DNA of 32,700 bases, taken from assembly GCA_026260175.1 (NCBI GenBank), contig JAKCWW010003699.1, forward strand, positions 1 through 32,700. The letters run 5' to 3'. The number at the start of each line of letters is the position of its first letter. The first letter of the stretch is position 1. The DNA comes from Reticulitermes lucifugus (Eukaryota; Arthropoda; Insecta; Blattodea; Rhinotermitidae). This document shows positions 19,883-30,760 of the stretch, piece by piece. The notes beneath the pieces are model-generated. The model saw only the letters and a list, made by a program, of their open reading frames with translations, was not told the DNA's origin and made no database searches. The position numbers and the translations under genes are program-made.

Positions 19883-21029
19883 ACAGAATCATCACTATTC
19901 AGAACACAGCAAAGTCCTACATCTTGCACTTGCTAGAATTACCTACTACGCGTGCTGCAACTTGCAGGTATACCGTTTCGTTCCTGTTGAACCACTACCC
20001 ATTTCAAACTTACCTGTAGGCCCACACTGTCTCGAAAGCAACAGCAAATTAAATTATCCTGAAGCAAAAACTGCTAATATATGCAGATACAATGTCAAGT
20101 CACACACATGAGCAAAATTCAATTGCGGAATGTAGTAAGAGGGGGCTCTGTCACATGAATCTACGTAGAATACACAAAACCCACTGCTTCGTATACCGTA
20201 CATTTTTCTTGGAAGAGTGCATCATTTGCAGTACATTGCACCGTACCAATTTACTACGTCGCTGCATTCAGTAGAAACAAAAATTTCCTGCAATTGTAAT
20301 AATTTCGACACATGAGACTCGGTTATGTGACACACATTTCCTTACTTTGCAAAACGGAAAGAGTAAACTGAGTTAGTTGGTTAATTACTCGTGTAGTTAA
20401 CGGACACTGCTCAATAATTAGTAAGCAGTTAATCCATCAGTAAGAAGTCGAGTCGTTACATAACAAATTACCACTTTCCGTACCCAGCAAGTAACAGAAT
20501 GTAATGCAAGCTGTACACCCCTATCTAAACGCAACGATTACATGGAAGTCCAGTTCAGGATCAGACTTGGCACGAGTCGTGTGCATTTCCGCTCAGTTAT
20601 AGAACTGGCACACTTGCAGGCTGCTGCAGACTCAACATACATTGTTCTGCACTCACACACATTCTAAGTGCTTTATGATGGTATTTCTATCACCACACAG
20701 ACACCTCCGTACGGAGTAGGCTGGTAAGCATCGACACACCACAGTTCATGTTTTGATACGCGTATGTCACATAGATTATGTGAAAGCATTTTAGGTGCGC
20801 TCCTAAATAAGTTGTGCAATTCTGACACTTACTTTAGCCGTTTACAACTCACAGTATCGTAATGTACAAATATACAGCCGTGAGAACCTCAAATCTCATA
20901 CCGCAAATATTTGTTGACATACTAGTCACTCTCTTTGTCTGAAGAAAGATTCGATTAACATTTTCGTTTTAACCGCCTTCTTTCAGCATGCCTAGTACAC
21001 AATGAACAGAATGGTAAGACTAACGTCAA
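19883..21029. other. unassigned, no gene seen
   Basis: Overlapping 60-87 codon ORFs at 19756-20274 begin in the SINE and microsatellite and have no domain. Nothing else is recognised. Confidence 0.5.
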
Positions 21030-21170
21030 AGAAGACGAGGAGAGTCGTGGTACTTGCCGGCAGCCACTGAGGAAAACCGCAACATCCGGTCTCAGGGCCG
21101 ATATTTAAACCTTGAACCCGAAAACAAAGAGCCAGGTGCGCTAACCAATCAACAATAAAATGACCGTCGG
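21030..21170 (-). mobile_element. tRNA-derived SINE
   Basis: The minus strand shows A box TGGTTAGCGCACCTGG (rc of 21132-21147) and B-box-like GGGTTCAAGGTTT (rc of 21107-21119). The body follows as TGCGGTTTTCCTCAGTGGC and TGCCGGCAAGTACCACGACT, as in other insect SINEs. The 62-codon minus ORF is SINE sequence. No flanking duplication was found. Confidence 0.65.
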
Positions 21171-21180
21171 ACTCCGACAA

Positions 21181-22079
21181 ATCACGGCAAAGATATCAGC
21201 AAAGTGGCTGTGGCTCAAAAGAAAACCGAACTGTTAGGATCAACATTTTAAAAACAAAAACCGGCGTTTCGTAAAAAGTGCATTAAGAAGAGTAATGAAA
21301 TGGCATGTCATGCATTTATCAAGAAATGAATCAAATGACACGAAATTCCGTAATACTCGTATACGGACTCCACAAGGTACTGAAACTGTTACACAAGTTC
21401 CGCTGTGTAAAATGTATAAACGTTACGAAGCACTGGCGAAAGCGCGCGTTTTGCTGCTACGGTTAATTTCTTTTACTAACACGTGGAATTGCTTTGACTC
21501 GTTACAGCTGCCACAAAAGCAGGCTTGCCAGGTTTGCTAAATAAACTTTCCCCTCCCTAGCATTCATGTTTAATCCCACCCACCTTCCATCTTTCTTCTC
21601 ACAATGGTTGCTGGAACTGATGGTTTTTTTCTGGTATTCTGAAAACGACAACCCACAATTAACTGGGGAGGTTGTGTCATTCTTACAGACAGACAAGACG
21701 ACAAAGAACAAAGAGGAAATTAGAAAAACAGTGCTGGAAGATTGCCACATCACCTTCTTTCCTCTACAAACCACTGACACAGGGCCAAGATAAAATCGTA
21801 GTATCTAAGAGTACAATGAAAAAATACATACAAGAATCGTTAGTAAGGTAATCGGAGGCCGCAGTTTGGAAATGCAACTTTAATACTACAAAGATTAACG
21901 TGCTATGAGCAGCTTGTGCCAGGAATCCACCTGATCTAAGCTGCTTCTCTTGTTCACACATTACAGCTCACGTTGTTCAGGGCACCGCACGCCGACACCA
22001 ATTGCGGTATCTGAATATGTGGTGATAAGAAGTGACGATGCGTTTTCATGGGAAACAGTACGGTGTATTGGAAGATAGA
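21181..22079. other. unassigned, no gene seen
   Basis: Opposing ORFs at 21502-21793 and an ORF at 21764-21961 show no domain. No repeat is recognised. Confidence 0.5.
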
Positions 22080-22170
22080 TCGAACACGATAGCTCAAGTT
22101 GTGACACTTCAGACCTGTTTGGGAGTGCCAGGTTTGAATCTTGGACACGAAACCCCGACTATCAAGCATA
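22080..22170 (+). mobile_element. tRNA-like SINE head
   Basis: GATAGCTCAAGTTGTGAC (22088-22105) is A-box-like and AGGTTTGAATCTTGG (22130-22144) is B-box-like, at normal tRNA spacing of about 40 bp. The cloverleaf is not intact and no recognisable body follows, so this is a relic and not a tRNA gene. Confidence 0.45.
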
Positions 22171-22268
22171 GCGGGTATCTTCGATGCAAAACAGCCTGAG
22201 CTGCTGACAACACTCTTCAAAAAATCATAAAATAAAAACCAAATACATTAGAGCTCTAATTCCTTTTA

Positions 22269-22294
22269 GGGTTTAATCTCGGAACATTAAACCC
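22269..22294. repeat. perfect 9-bp hairpin
   Basis: GGGTTTAAT (22269-22277) and ATTAAACCC (22286-22294) are exact reverse complements around CTCGGAAC. No function can be assigned. Confidence 0.55.
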
Positions 22295-23470
22295 ATATTA
22301 TTTGCATGTAATTGTAAACAAAACTGTGGATATGTCACCCAACAGTATTAATTAGTGGCAATGTACTTCACAGACAAAACGATTTTAGCAGTTACGGCTG
22401 GTTGTACTGGACTGGCTGAAAACTATTAGCATCCACGTAGACAGTTGTTTTCTGATTCTAATTCCGCTTAAAAGATAACGTTTAAAGTCGGTTTAAACAC
22501 CGGGAGAGCTAACAAAGTACGAACAAAACAAATTGATAAAATTAAATTTGTAGTGACTGGGAAAGAACCAAGGCAAGCTAGAGCAGCAAAACGAACGCAA
22601 AATTCTGAAATTAAATTAAAATAAAAGTGACATCAGCCAATATGGAACACAACGCAATGCAGGGACCTAGATTTGTCTTCCTTACATGTCAGTTACTAAT
22701 GAATAAGATAATTACTTAACAGGCACAACCCTCAAACTCCACAAGCAACGAGTAAGAAGGATGGTACAGCTATAAATACTGAGGCTACTAAGTAGACCTG
22801 TAGGTACTTGTCTCATCACAGGAATAAAAGAAAATTACAAACCGAGTCCTGCTAACAAACCCTCTGAAACGAGGCAAATTGAAAAACATTTAAGAGGTGC
22901 AATAATACACCGAAATGATAATCATGATCAAAAAAAGAGCAGCTTCAACTCAAGAACTTCAGGTTTACTCGCCTCCTCTCTAAAATCAGGAGATTATATT
23001 AAAAAGTATGATTTAACTACCTAATTTCTACGGCTGAGAAACTTTATCTATCGCTCTGTAAGAAGAAACGCACATTTAGGACCTTCGACAGACATAAGCT
23101 GGAGAATTTCGGCCTAAAATACATGACGTTATAAAAGAAGGAAAAATGAATTACAGAACAAGAAGCTTCATAATTTGCATCCTCGTCTACGCAGTTAGGG
23201 CGATCGAGTACAGAATGATGAGTTTGACGGGACGTGTAGCAACCACGACGGAGAGAAGAAATTCGCGCAGACATTTGGTTGACATGCAAGGGAGACATAA
23301 TTTGGGAGTTCCAGTCGTAAGCATGAGGACAACATTAAAAAGGATCATAACTATGTAAGTTGTAAAGATGTAAACTGGACTGGATTGACTCGGGGTAATC
23401 CGACGATAGGCTTATGGTGATCAGCACAACGGACGTAGTTACTAATTACAGAGTTCTTGCGTCTTCGTCA
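22295..23470. other. unassigned, no gene seen
   Basis: Opposing ORFs at 23044-23358 match no family I know. AT-rich elsewhere. Confidence 0.5.
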
Positions 23471-23735
23471 GGCTTCTTCAGTCTTCTCCTCCTCTTCCTC
23501 CTTCTATTTCTTCTTCTTATTCTTCGGCCATCAGGAATTAGGTCTGTGCTCAGTTCCACACCAGTCTAACTTCTACAATTATAGACCCTTAAAACATTTG
23601 ACGGCTGGTCGGCCCATAACAAGGCCTGCACTTACTCCTAAGCCCTGAATGGGTTTCGAACCAACAATCATGTGTCCGAGCAGCTAAACAGAGTAGGCGC
23701 CTCAACGACTCCGCCACTGCGATCGACGTCGCTCC
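23471..23735 (-). mobile_element. tRNA-derived SINE with AAG-rich 3' tail
   Basis: On the minus strand, A box TGGCGGAGTCGTTGAGGCG (rc of 23698-23716) and B box GGTTCGAAACCC (rc of 23651-23662) form a Leu/Ser-type tRNA-like head. A body of about 110 bp leads to a tail of AGAAGAA/GGAGG repeats (TTC/TCC-rich on the plus strand, 23471-23525). Box quality is second only to the element at 6576-6830. The pyrimidine-rich plus ORF at 23457-23648 is tail and body. Confidence 0.7.
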
Positions 23736-24848
23736 ATAGGTTGTTGCATTAATTTACATTTCATCTAACGCTCAGTTTTCCCTTATCACAATTTCTATTC
23801 TTTTCTGCACAGCAAGCTGCTCTCTTCTTCACCCTACAAATACTACAGTTAAACTCAAGATCGACAAAAGCTGTGTTCATTGGCACACAATTACTATCAT
23901 CGCGTAGACGAGCCAGACCCTCACTGTCTGCAGTCTCACTTCCTCATTGGGTCATTACAGCAGCCAACTTGAGATCCTAGGTGCAACTGATTCGAACGTC
24001 GCGAAACACCTTGTTAATATCGTCTCACGCGGAGCGGGAAGGGGCTGAATATCATCAATGTATAAAGACAGATACGTCTTTTTTTGTAATTTACTTTACG
24101 ATTTCTCTTAACTAGCTTAACTAGTGGAAAATGCCCGTTCGAAACTGAACATGAAGCCTCTTATAAGAGAAAGTACCTGGTACATGTATCCAGATCTTCT
24201 GACCATTAAAGCCACTGATGCTGAAAGTAAGAGTAACTGCATCCTATGCGAGTGAATAATATGCACTTGAGTCATTTCAATACACATTATATCTACAGGG
24301 TTTTCATCATATTGCGCTGTGTAAGCCCAGCGTAAGCGCTGCACTAGTCTAGACCTGCTCACTGTAATAAGCAGGTTCGTAGGTTCACAATTTGAAAACC
24401 TAATACCTCCGCCCATCTATGTATCTCCGTAGACGGAATGCCCGGAAGTGGGTGAGTGAGTAACTGAATCACATTCTGTTCAACATAAACCACATAGCAG
24501 GTGGGATATTGCAGGTGGCATATTCTTGAAACAAATTTCGATCACCTAATCTTCTCCTAAAACCCTTTTTCGGTTTTTTAGAAAAATAAAATTCGTACAT
24601 TAGAGTTTTGAAAAGTTTAGTCATACGTTTAGTTTCTCTGCTTATGTATGTAAATCTAACATACATTTGATTCCGTGCGTTTTTTCGTTCTTATTTGGCT
24701 CAAGAATTTCAGTTCTATTCTCCGTTCCTTTACCCTATACAGCTTCCACACAATTCCAAACACGGAGACGGTGAAGAATTCTGAGGTTCTGGCGGACACG
24801 TTTGACATAGAGTAAATCGGAATTTAAGTTCTCTTAAAAATTTATAAT
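23736..24848. other. unassigned; possible repeat at 24170-24420
   Basis: A 99-codon minus ORF at 24117-24416 and a tRNA-like phrase (GCGTAAGCGCTGCACTAG near 24330, AGGTTCGTAGGTTC near 24372) hint at a decayed SINE, but box spacing and body are not convincing. Nothing else is seen. Confidence 0.35.
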
Positions 24849-24897
24849 TATTATCATCATCATCACCATCACCACCATCACCACCACCACCATTATT
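24849..24897 (+). repeat. (ATC/ACC)n trinucleotide microsatellite
   Basis: An imperfect run of ATT, ATC and ACC triplets about 48 bp long. The 78-codon minus ORF through it reads G/D repeats and is not a gene. Confidence 0.9.
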
Positions 24898-25117
24898 AGA
24901 TCTACTGAAGCAATAAAATAAAAATCCGACTCCAATAAGACTCGGGTCGTGAAATCGATTGCGCATGAGTAACTCATGAGCTGAACTGCATTTTATTATC
25001 AGATTATGAATATTAATATCTAAACATGGTATTAACAGCGCATGATTTGTGTGACTAAGGTCTGTGGAAAGTATGCTTTATGGGCCCTATTCAGAACTCC
25101 TTTTTTTTCCCCCCATA

Positions 25118-25365
25118 ACAACTCAATGGAAAGAAGTTCGTCTTGAAATATTAACAGTCGATAAGCTGCGCCTTTCATGGAAACCGACGGTTTGTTACAG
25201 TGCTCATAACAGCCCATCACTGGTCTCTCTCCTCAGCCAGACAGATTCAGTTCAGATTGTCCCATCCTGTGACCTTAAGTCCCCTCTTAATATTATCCAC
25301 TCATCTACACCTCGATCGATCTTCCAGGTTGTCGCTTCCATCAGTTTTCTCGACCAACAGAATGT
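25118..25365 (-). mobile_element. LINE 3'-end fragment, same family as 12560-13190
   Basis: The plus strand runs parallel to the antisense of the LINE at 12565-12800. ACTCAATGGAAAG matches ACTCCATGGAGCT, CATGGAAACCGACGGTTTGT matches TATGGAACCCAAAGGTTCAT, CTCCTCAGCCAGACAGATTC matches ATCCTGAGTCAGATCGATCC, and TTAATATTAT then GATCTTCCAGGTTGTCGC match TTAATATTAT and AATCTTCCAAGTGGTCTC. Several indels separate the blocks. The 101-codon plus ORF at 25064-25369 is the LINE antisense frame and not a gene. Confidence 0.7.
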
Positions 25366-28300
25366 ATAAGCATTTTTCCGAATAGACATTTTTAATTTTC
25401 ATATTGTGGCTGTTACACTGTTCCTGAGTAGTCCCATGTACAAATATTTTAGTTTTCGCTACATAGGAAAGTCTACCTTATTACAAGGCATAACCTCTGA
25501 AGCATAACTATCTTGTAGTAATGTGTGACAATTGCAGATATTTTGTGGTTGTGTAAACGGAACAGAATCAAGATAATCTACACAACGCAGTTCCGTCCAA
25601 CATCGAATCACCCAGGAAATGTGTGATCGGAGATCTGTAGGGTAGACCGACTGATCCAACTGAACTGCATATACCGAATTAACTGTACAATGCTTCCCAC
25701 GCCTCTTTTAAGAAACCAAGTGCTTAACGTTATAGGCGCGTTGGGACTCAGACGCCTAAACATGAAAAGTCGTTCTAATTCCACAAACTCGCTGCGCAGA
25801 CTGCTAAATGTGTCCCTTCCCTCATAAAGAGTTTTCAGAAAAGTTTGAGAGCGAGGGGACAGTGACCGATTCCCGTGACGACACTTTAACTACTGCGACG
25901 TCAACTCCGTCGAGACGAGTTTTGCCTAATTGCCTTAATAGACACCGCGCTCGCAGGGGACCTAGCTATAACCCACACAGAAAACATTCACCAGGTTGCT
26001 CAACTAAACCCAGTGCCATTGGTTTAATCAGAGTCACGGCGAGACCTCGCCCCCCCCCTCCACCACAGTAGTTTGCTCATGCAAGAACTGTGTAAATTTC
26101 CGATCGTTCTCTGCACGAGTAATTTAATATGTAGTAGTTATGGAATGAAATTTTGGTTCAACCAAATTATTCTTGCACAATGTAAACCAACAACATAAGA
26201 GTCGTTAGAAATCTACGTTTAGATTTGAAATTGACAGCAATTACTAATGAAACATTTCAGCTAGGAAATGTGAAGTTTTGTAGTAGGTAGATAGTAAATT
26301 CACAATTACAAAAACCGAAAACAATTCGGTTGTGTGTGGCAAGTTTGTTGTAGACAACGGGGATCAGCGGGTCTTTAAGTGGAAACGATGCAAAAATGGG
26401 CCGTTATTAACATAGTATAACACACACACACTTTTTGCCCTCATCGTAGTGGCTGATTCACCTGACAAACAGGAAACGTCAATTGAGTTCTGCTAAAACT
26501 GCTTTGTTCTCTTACAGCAGGACCTTCCAATATATATATGCGGCCAAGATTAATTTGACAACTGATGGCTTTTCTAGATTAACTGACGTTAATGCACCTC
26601 ATTTGAGATGGACAGCAAACTGTGGTCAGAAAACGAATTAAACCTCCTTATAAAATCTTTCATAGAATTTAGCCGATCCAGATGCTGTGCTGTTTAAAAG
26701 CGACATAATTTATAAATAATAATATTTTTAAGACCGTTCAAAGAAAGAGCATATAACATGACATTTAGAGGAGGAAACCATCAGTAAGGGAATATAAACT
26801 TGTAATTACATAAAACCTGTAACATAAAAGAAACACTTTAAGAAAAGAATAACACAAGTTATGCTAACCCCTCCGAAGCATAAAAGTCACCCGAATTAGG
26901 CTGTATGCTATAGAATAACCCAGTTCCTATTTCACAGAAAACGCACTGCACCTCTATTATTGCTGTTTACGAAAATAGCCGTTGTTTATTGTAACATACG
27001 ATTACATACAAATACACTGTGTGGGCAAAAAGCAGAGATTCTTAATGTTAATGCAGGCAACAGAATACTCGTATAGTAACAACTTTGATTTAACCGACTA
27101 ATCTGAATGGATGCATAAGACATTCTTACGGCACCGTTCTGCGTCTCAAATTTCGGTTTATTCACTTTTGTTCCTGTCTGTCATATCCACTTGAATGTCT
27201 ACGAAATTAGATAGGAGCCTACAAATTTCAAATATTCTGAAAAGGTGAGTGCAACAAAAGAACTCAGACGCATCGCACGAACTTAAACACATAATGAAAA
27301 AATAATCTAACTCACTTAAATTACAGCAGACCCCCAACTAAGAGTTCTGTAACTGAATTATACGAATGAAAATTCCAAACACCTTAGTTTAAATGTCTCA
27401 TTACGAAAGTAAGGGGAAGACGTTTTTCCATAACGTAATAGAGCTCTCTTTTCTTATGATCTTTGATTTCTAATTTTGAAGAAAGAAAAACAGACTGCAT
27501 CATCTATCGAGAGCTTCAATTGAAGAAGAAGGCGAAGTCAGCGGGGAGTATTGGTGATTTTCGTCACGTCAGATACTGTTGTGTAGTTACATACATCATT
27601 TATACGTCAGGACGTCTACACGTGTTCGCACGAGCAGTCGAATGCACTGTGGGTAGCAACTCGTCTACTCTCAGCGGTTTCGTAGAAAATAACCGAGCGT
27701 GTTGTGTGAATAGTTAATACGGACACACATGGTATTACATATACATCCTTTTTGCCCTGACTTGTACACTTGGTATTTTCTTCAATACGCCCGGTCTAAA
27801 AAGGTGTGTGTACGTGCGCTTTGTTTAAAGACGCTCTTCCAACAGCAGACGTTAGAGAGTATAAAGTGAGTTAAACTTGCAACAAGAGTGTGTGATAAGA
27901 AAGCAAGGGTTCTGAAGGAGGGGGAAGTACCCCGTATCAGGTACCCAACATTCTTTTCTAAATTTATACCAAACGGGAGACGAAATGTAGTTAATACGCC
28001 AGTGAAAACGAAGAGAGAGCATACATACCAGAACACGTCTAAAATGAGCACATCAATTATACAAACAAACTGAGTCGGAACACGTCCGTTTACTGAACAA
28101 CTTTTTATTGCTCAGTAACACAACATGAATGCTGAGACAGTATGATGATATACAAGTACGTCGAAATTTTACGTATAGTGACAAAAGTGTTTAGCGAGTA
28201 CAACCAATTCGAACCAATCACCACTACACAAGCCCGCTCGTGAGTACGATCAAAATCAGGCAATCTGCTGACCAGAGAAATTGACTCAACAATCTGATTT

Positions 28301-28691
28301 GGTAATTTGGCTTAACGGACTTCGCCTAAACTGGAATTTAAGAAATGTGTATATAGCGTATACTTACAGTACACTATCACAACGCTAAACACGATTTTTG
28401 GTAAGGTACAGCTTGCCCACCTTAAACGCCCGCGTTGTTAATAGGCATGTGTTACAAGTTACGAACCGAAAACTCGCGCTTCGAAGTGAAGGCACAGTTA
28501 ACTTGGCCACATAATAAAAGTTCTTTTGGCCGTTCGAGGGTTTTTATTAGCAGAAAAGAAGGTAAGGAAGACACAAAAGAGGGGTATCTGGAGTCTGAGC
28601 ACGTGTATCAGTGGTGAAGATTACTGAGACGGGGCATCTATCACCAGGTGAAGACACGGTGTGGGTACGGGAGATTTTCGCTTCTCTCCAG
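25366..28691. other. unassigned 3.3 kb, no gene seen
   Basis: The longest stretch without a recognisable element. ORFs of 60-89 codons (for example 25808-26071, 27463-27717, 27782-28073) have no domain. A C-run lies at 26050-26059, short (CA)n at 26419-26430, and a 7-bp hairpin AACCGAA/TTCGGTT at 26312-26330. It could hold old, unrecognised repeats or host intron. Confidence 0.45.
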
Positions 28692-28724
28692 GACTTACGC
28701 CTACCTGCAGGGCCTACGTAAGTC
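28692..28724. repeat. perfect 8-bp hairpin
   Basis: GACTTACG (28692-28699) and CGTAAGTC (28717-28724) are exact reverse complements around 17 nt that include CTGCAG. Confidence 0.5.
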
Positions 28725-28918
28725 TGAAAAGATCCCTCTGTGGGGCGTTTTCCGGATAGGGAAAAAGGGAAAAAGAAAACTTGACTTACACATCAGATTA
28801 TTACATAATCTTCATTACATCAAAAAATATACATCAAATTAGGGAGCAAACCCTGTCTACAATTTATCTCCTACATAGTATTCAGTAACCAACAAATGCA
28901 CACACTCAAACTGTGCTG

Positions 28919-28946
28919 TTGAGTGATACGAGCTCGTACCACTCAA
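28919..28946. repeat. 28-bp near-perfect palindrome
   Basis: TTGAGTGATACGAG joined to CTCGTACCACTCAA is self-complementary except for one position pair (A at 28926, C at 28939). The inner 12 bp TACGAGCTCGTA is exact and has no spacer, so it could extrude as a cruciform or bind a dimeric protein. It lies just inside the left arm of the composite element. Confidence 0.8.
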
Positions 28947-29160
28947 CTTATAATCACCAGCACATACAAAACCACGATTTTATGCATCAAGTAGCAACAC
29001 TGCTATTTTAACTTTTTAACTATTAACTTTATACGATAAAATCTTAAGTTACTATACAGTTTTACATATTTTACCAATTTAAATGTGTTTTTACAACTTA
29101 CTTCTGAAACAAGAGTGTTCTACGGCACACTTAACTTGCGATGTGAAGTGTAGTAGCTTG

Positions 29161-29207
29161 TTACCCCCCTGAAGATGGTCTACGGACCGAAACATGTGTA
29201 GGGGAAT
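29161..29207 (+). ncRNA. hammerhead-ribozyme-like core 5 (CATG type, intact CTGAAGA)
   Basis: Core CTGAAGAT (29169-29176) has every invariant base of CTGANGA. Stem II is GGTC (29177-29180) with GACC (29185-29188) around TACG. GAAA (29189-29192) is followed by CATGTG. Stem I can form between ACCCCC (29163-29168) and GGGG (29201-29204). The base before the cut site is G, which hammerheads do not accept, and the extra T before stem II is present. Core and stem II are the best preserved in the window. Confidence 0.5.
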
Positions 29208-29301
29208 TCGGTGATACTAATAAAACTATAAAATAGTTTGAGTGTGTGCACTTGTTGGTTACTGAATACTAAGTGAAAATACACGGTGAAAGCAATATAA
29301 A

Positions 29302-29343
29302 ATTTATCTCCTACATGTTTCGGCCCCTCCTGGGCCATTAATA
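29302..29343 (-). ncRNA. hammerhead-ribozyme-like core 6, CTGA part deleted
   Basis: On the minus strand, stem II GGCCC (29336-29332) pairs with GGGCC (29326-29322), then GAAA (29321-29318) and CATGTAGGAG (29317-29308), the same ten bases that follow GAAA at 10828-10837. Before stem II only TTAAT stands where the core should be, so a few bases are lost and catalysis is not expected. Confidence 0.45.
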
Positions 29344-29483
29344 AACAGTATCAATTAATCACAAGAAGAAATTACAAAGGTACAGTGTTGCATGTAGCCT
29401 AACTTACAATCAATATATTTTATCCACGCACTGTACGTACAGTGCACCTTCTACTTTCCTGTTGTTGTAAGACATTACATACT

Positions 29484-29690
29484 CGTGGTGTCAAAATGCG
29501 GTTTAAGACGTGCTCTGTTGTCTTCTGCCACTCGAACACTGGGATCGTGGTTCGAATACCACTCGAAGCATGGATGATGAATGTATGCAACGTGTGTAGG
29601 GAAACGCCTTGCAACGGCGATCCGCCGTCCAAGCAGACGTACCAACTATCTACAAACAGGATTTGTGACCCGGAAAACACGTCACGTGGG
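29484..29690 (+). mobile_element. tRNA-derived SINE
   Basis: A box TCAAAATGCGGTTTAAGACG (29491-29510) and B box GGTTCGAATACC (29549-29560) are at tRNA-like spacing, followed by GAAGCATGGATGATG. Head and CATGGATG junction match the SINE at 6576-6830, while the body diverges. On the minus strand it translates to HASSGIRTTIPVFEWQK, a repeat-derived peptide type I associate with insect gene predictions. The 177-codon minus ORF at 29420-29953, the longest in the window, is mostly this SINE in antisense. Confidence 0.7.
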
Positions 29691-29699
29691 CACCAGACA

Positions 29700-30450
29700 A
29701 GTATATGGGTCACCACGCCTGTGTCTGTCTTCCCTTCATAACTTTTAACTAACTGACAGAATTCCATGCAAGTCAACACCAAAACAAGTACGTACTTAAT
29801 AAATTTTCTGTTAGTGATAACACAGCCAAGGGTTTTATACAGACTTAACGGGCAAGAGCAACAGTAGCCCAATTTGCGGACCCCATATTTTTCATGATAA
29901 TATACCTTGAGAAAAATGCGCAGCTTCTTAAGACTCTTTTTTGTACAACGCAAAGAAAGCGTGGCAACCGCTCGAATCTAATTTACTGTATGGTTTATGG
30001 TAATATATGACGAAACATTTTCGGTTCTCATGTAAAACAAGGTAAGAAAAAAATCTAAACACGCGTATAAATTGTGTATAAAATTTTGGTTGTATACTTA
30101 CCATACTAAAACACTGCATAACGCAAAAGTCTAAAATCACACCGTGTTTAAAACTTTTAAGAATAAAATAAAATAATATGAAATTACATTTCTGTCAAGT
30201 GCTCCCCGATGTCCGAAACAGTAGGCCTATGCTTTGTTTGAAGGTTCCCAGGTTTCGCCCGCTTGTTCTTCTAACAGCAGTACTAAGATCAAGAAAAGCA
30301 CCGGGTTCGTACCTCACAAAGAATTTAGTGCGCTTCCATCAGGAAGACCACTCGGTTAATGCTGTATACAGAAAAAGGTTGTTTATTGTGAGAATGACAT
30401 GGAAGACATACACACACTGCATACGCAAAATGTGCTTTTTAGTGTTAAAC
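29700..30450. other. unassigned, no gene seen
   Basis: It includes the first part of a 112-codon plus ORF (30178-30516) without any recognised domain. The end of that ORF runs through the dispersed repeat at 30451, which argues against a gene. Confidence 0.45.
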
Positions 30451-30500
30451 CTGGTGGTATATATAGTAACCACAGGGCATTACAGGTTAACGCATTTGAA
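30451..30500 (+). repeat. dispersed repeat copy related to 15142-15209
   Basis: TGGTGGTATATATAGTAACC (30452-30471), then ACAGGGCATTACAGGTTAAC, parallels the arms of the inverted repeat at 15142-15209. This is a single-arm copy. Class unknown. Confidence 0.45.
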
Positions 30501-30674
30501 AGCTGGACTTGTCTAAAATATGCTTAAAAATGAATCACTAAGTATTTTATTTATTATTTTGTACTATAGTTATTACTAGTCTCGCCACACACACTGAAGC
30601 ACATGAAAGTACATGCCCTTTTCTTTCCAGGGCTTAAAATCTATATGAACTTAATACTGAGACGTTTTCTGATT

Positions 30675-30760
30675 CATAATAGCTCTAGTGATAAAGACAG
30701 GTTGTTCCGGACTGGACAACTAGGTTTCGATCCTGCGGATAGAATATTGGATCCATTACT
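30675..30760 (+). mobile_element. tRNA-like SINE head
   Basis: TAGCTCTAGTGATAAAGAC (30680-30698) is A-box-like and GGTTTCGATCCT (30723-30734) is a good B box. The sequence after the B box does not match other SINE bodies here. A relic. Confidence 0.45.

Larger units (their letters stand above)
28861..29316. mobile_element. composite inverted-repeat element with HHR-like cores
   Basis: A 37-bp arm at 28876-28912 is the reverse complement of 29235-29271 with a single mismatch, spaced by 322 bp. The arms are bracketed by an exact 16-bp direct repeat AATTTATCTCCTACAT at 28861-28876 and 29301-29316. The interval contains a 28-bp palindrome and one HHR-like core, and the right direct repeat runs into another core on the minus strand. 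Nested inverted and direct terminal copies of this sort are a habit of Penelope-like elements, whose pseudo-LTRs carry hammerheads. No reverse transcriptase or GIY-YIG sequence is present, so the class is inference. Confidence 0.6.

Noticed and set aside
25064..25369. 101-codon plus ORF
   Set aside because: It lies on the antisense of a LINE 3' fragment, with aligned blocks to 12565-12800.
29420..29953. 177-codon minus-strand ORF, the longest in the window
   Set aside because: Its C-terminal half is the antisense of a tRNA-derived SINE (A and B boxes at 29491-29560). The rest has no domain.
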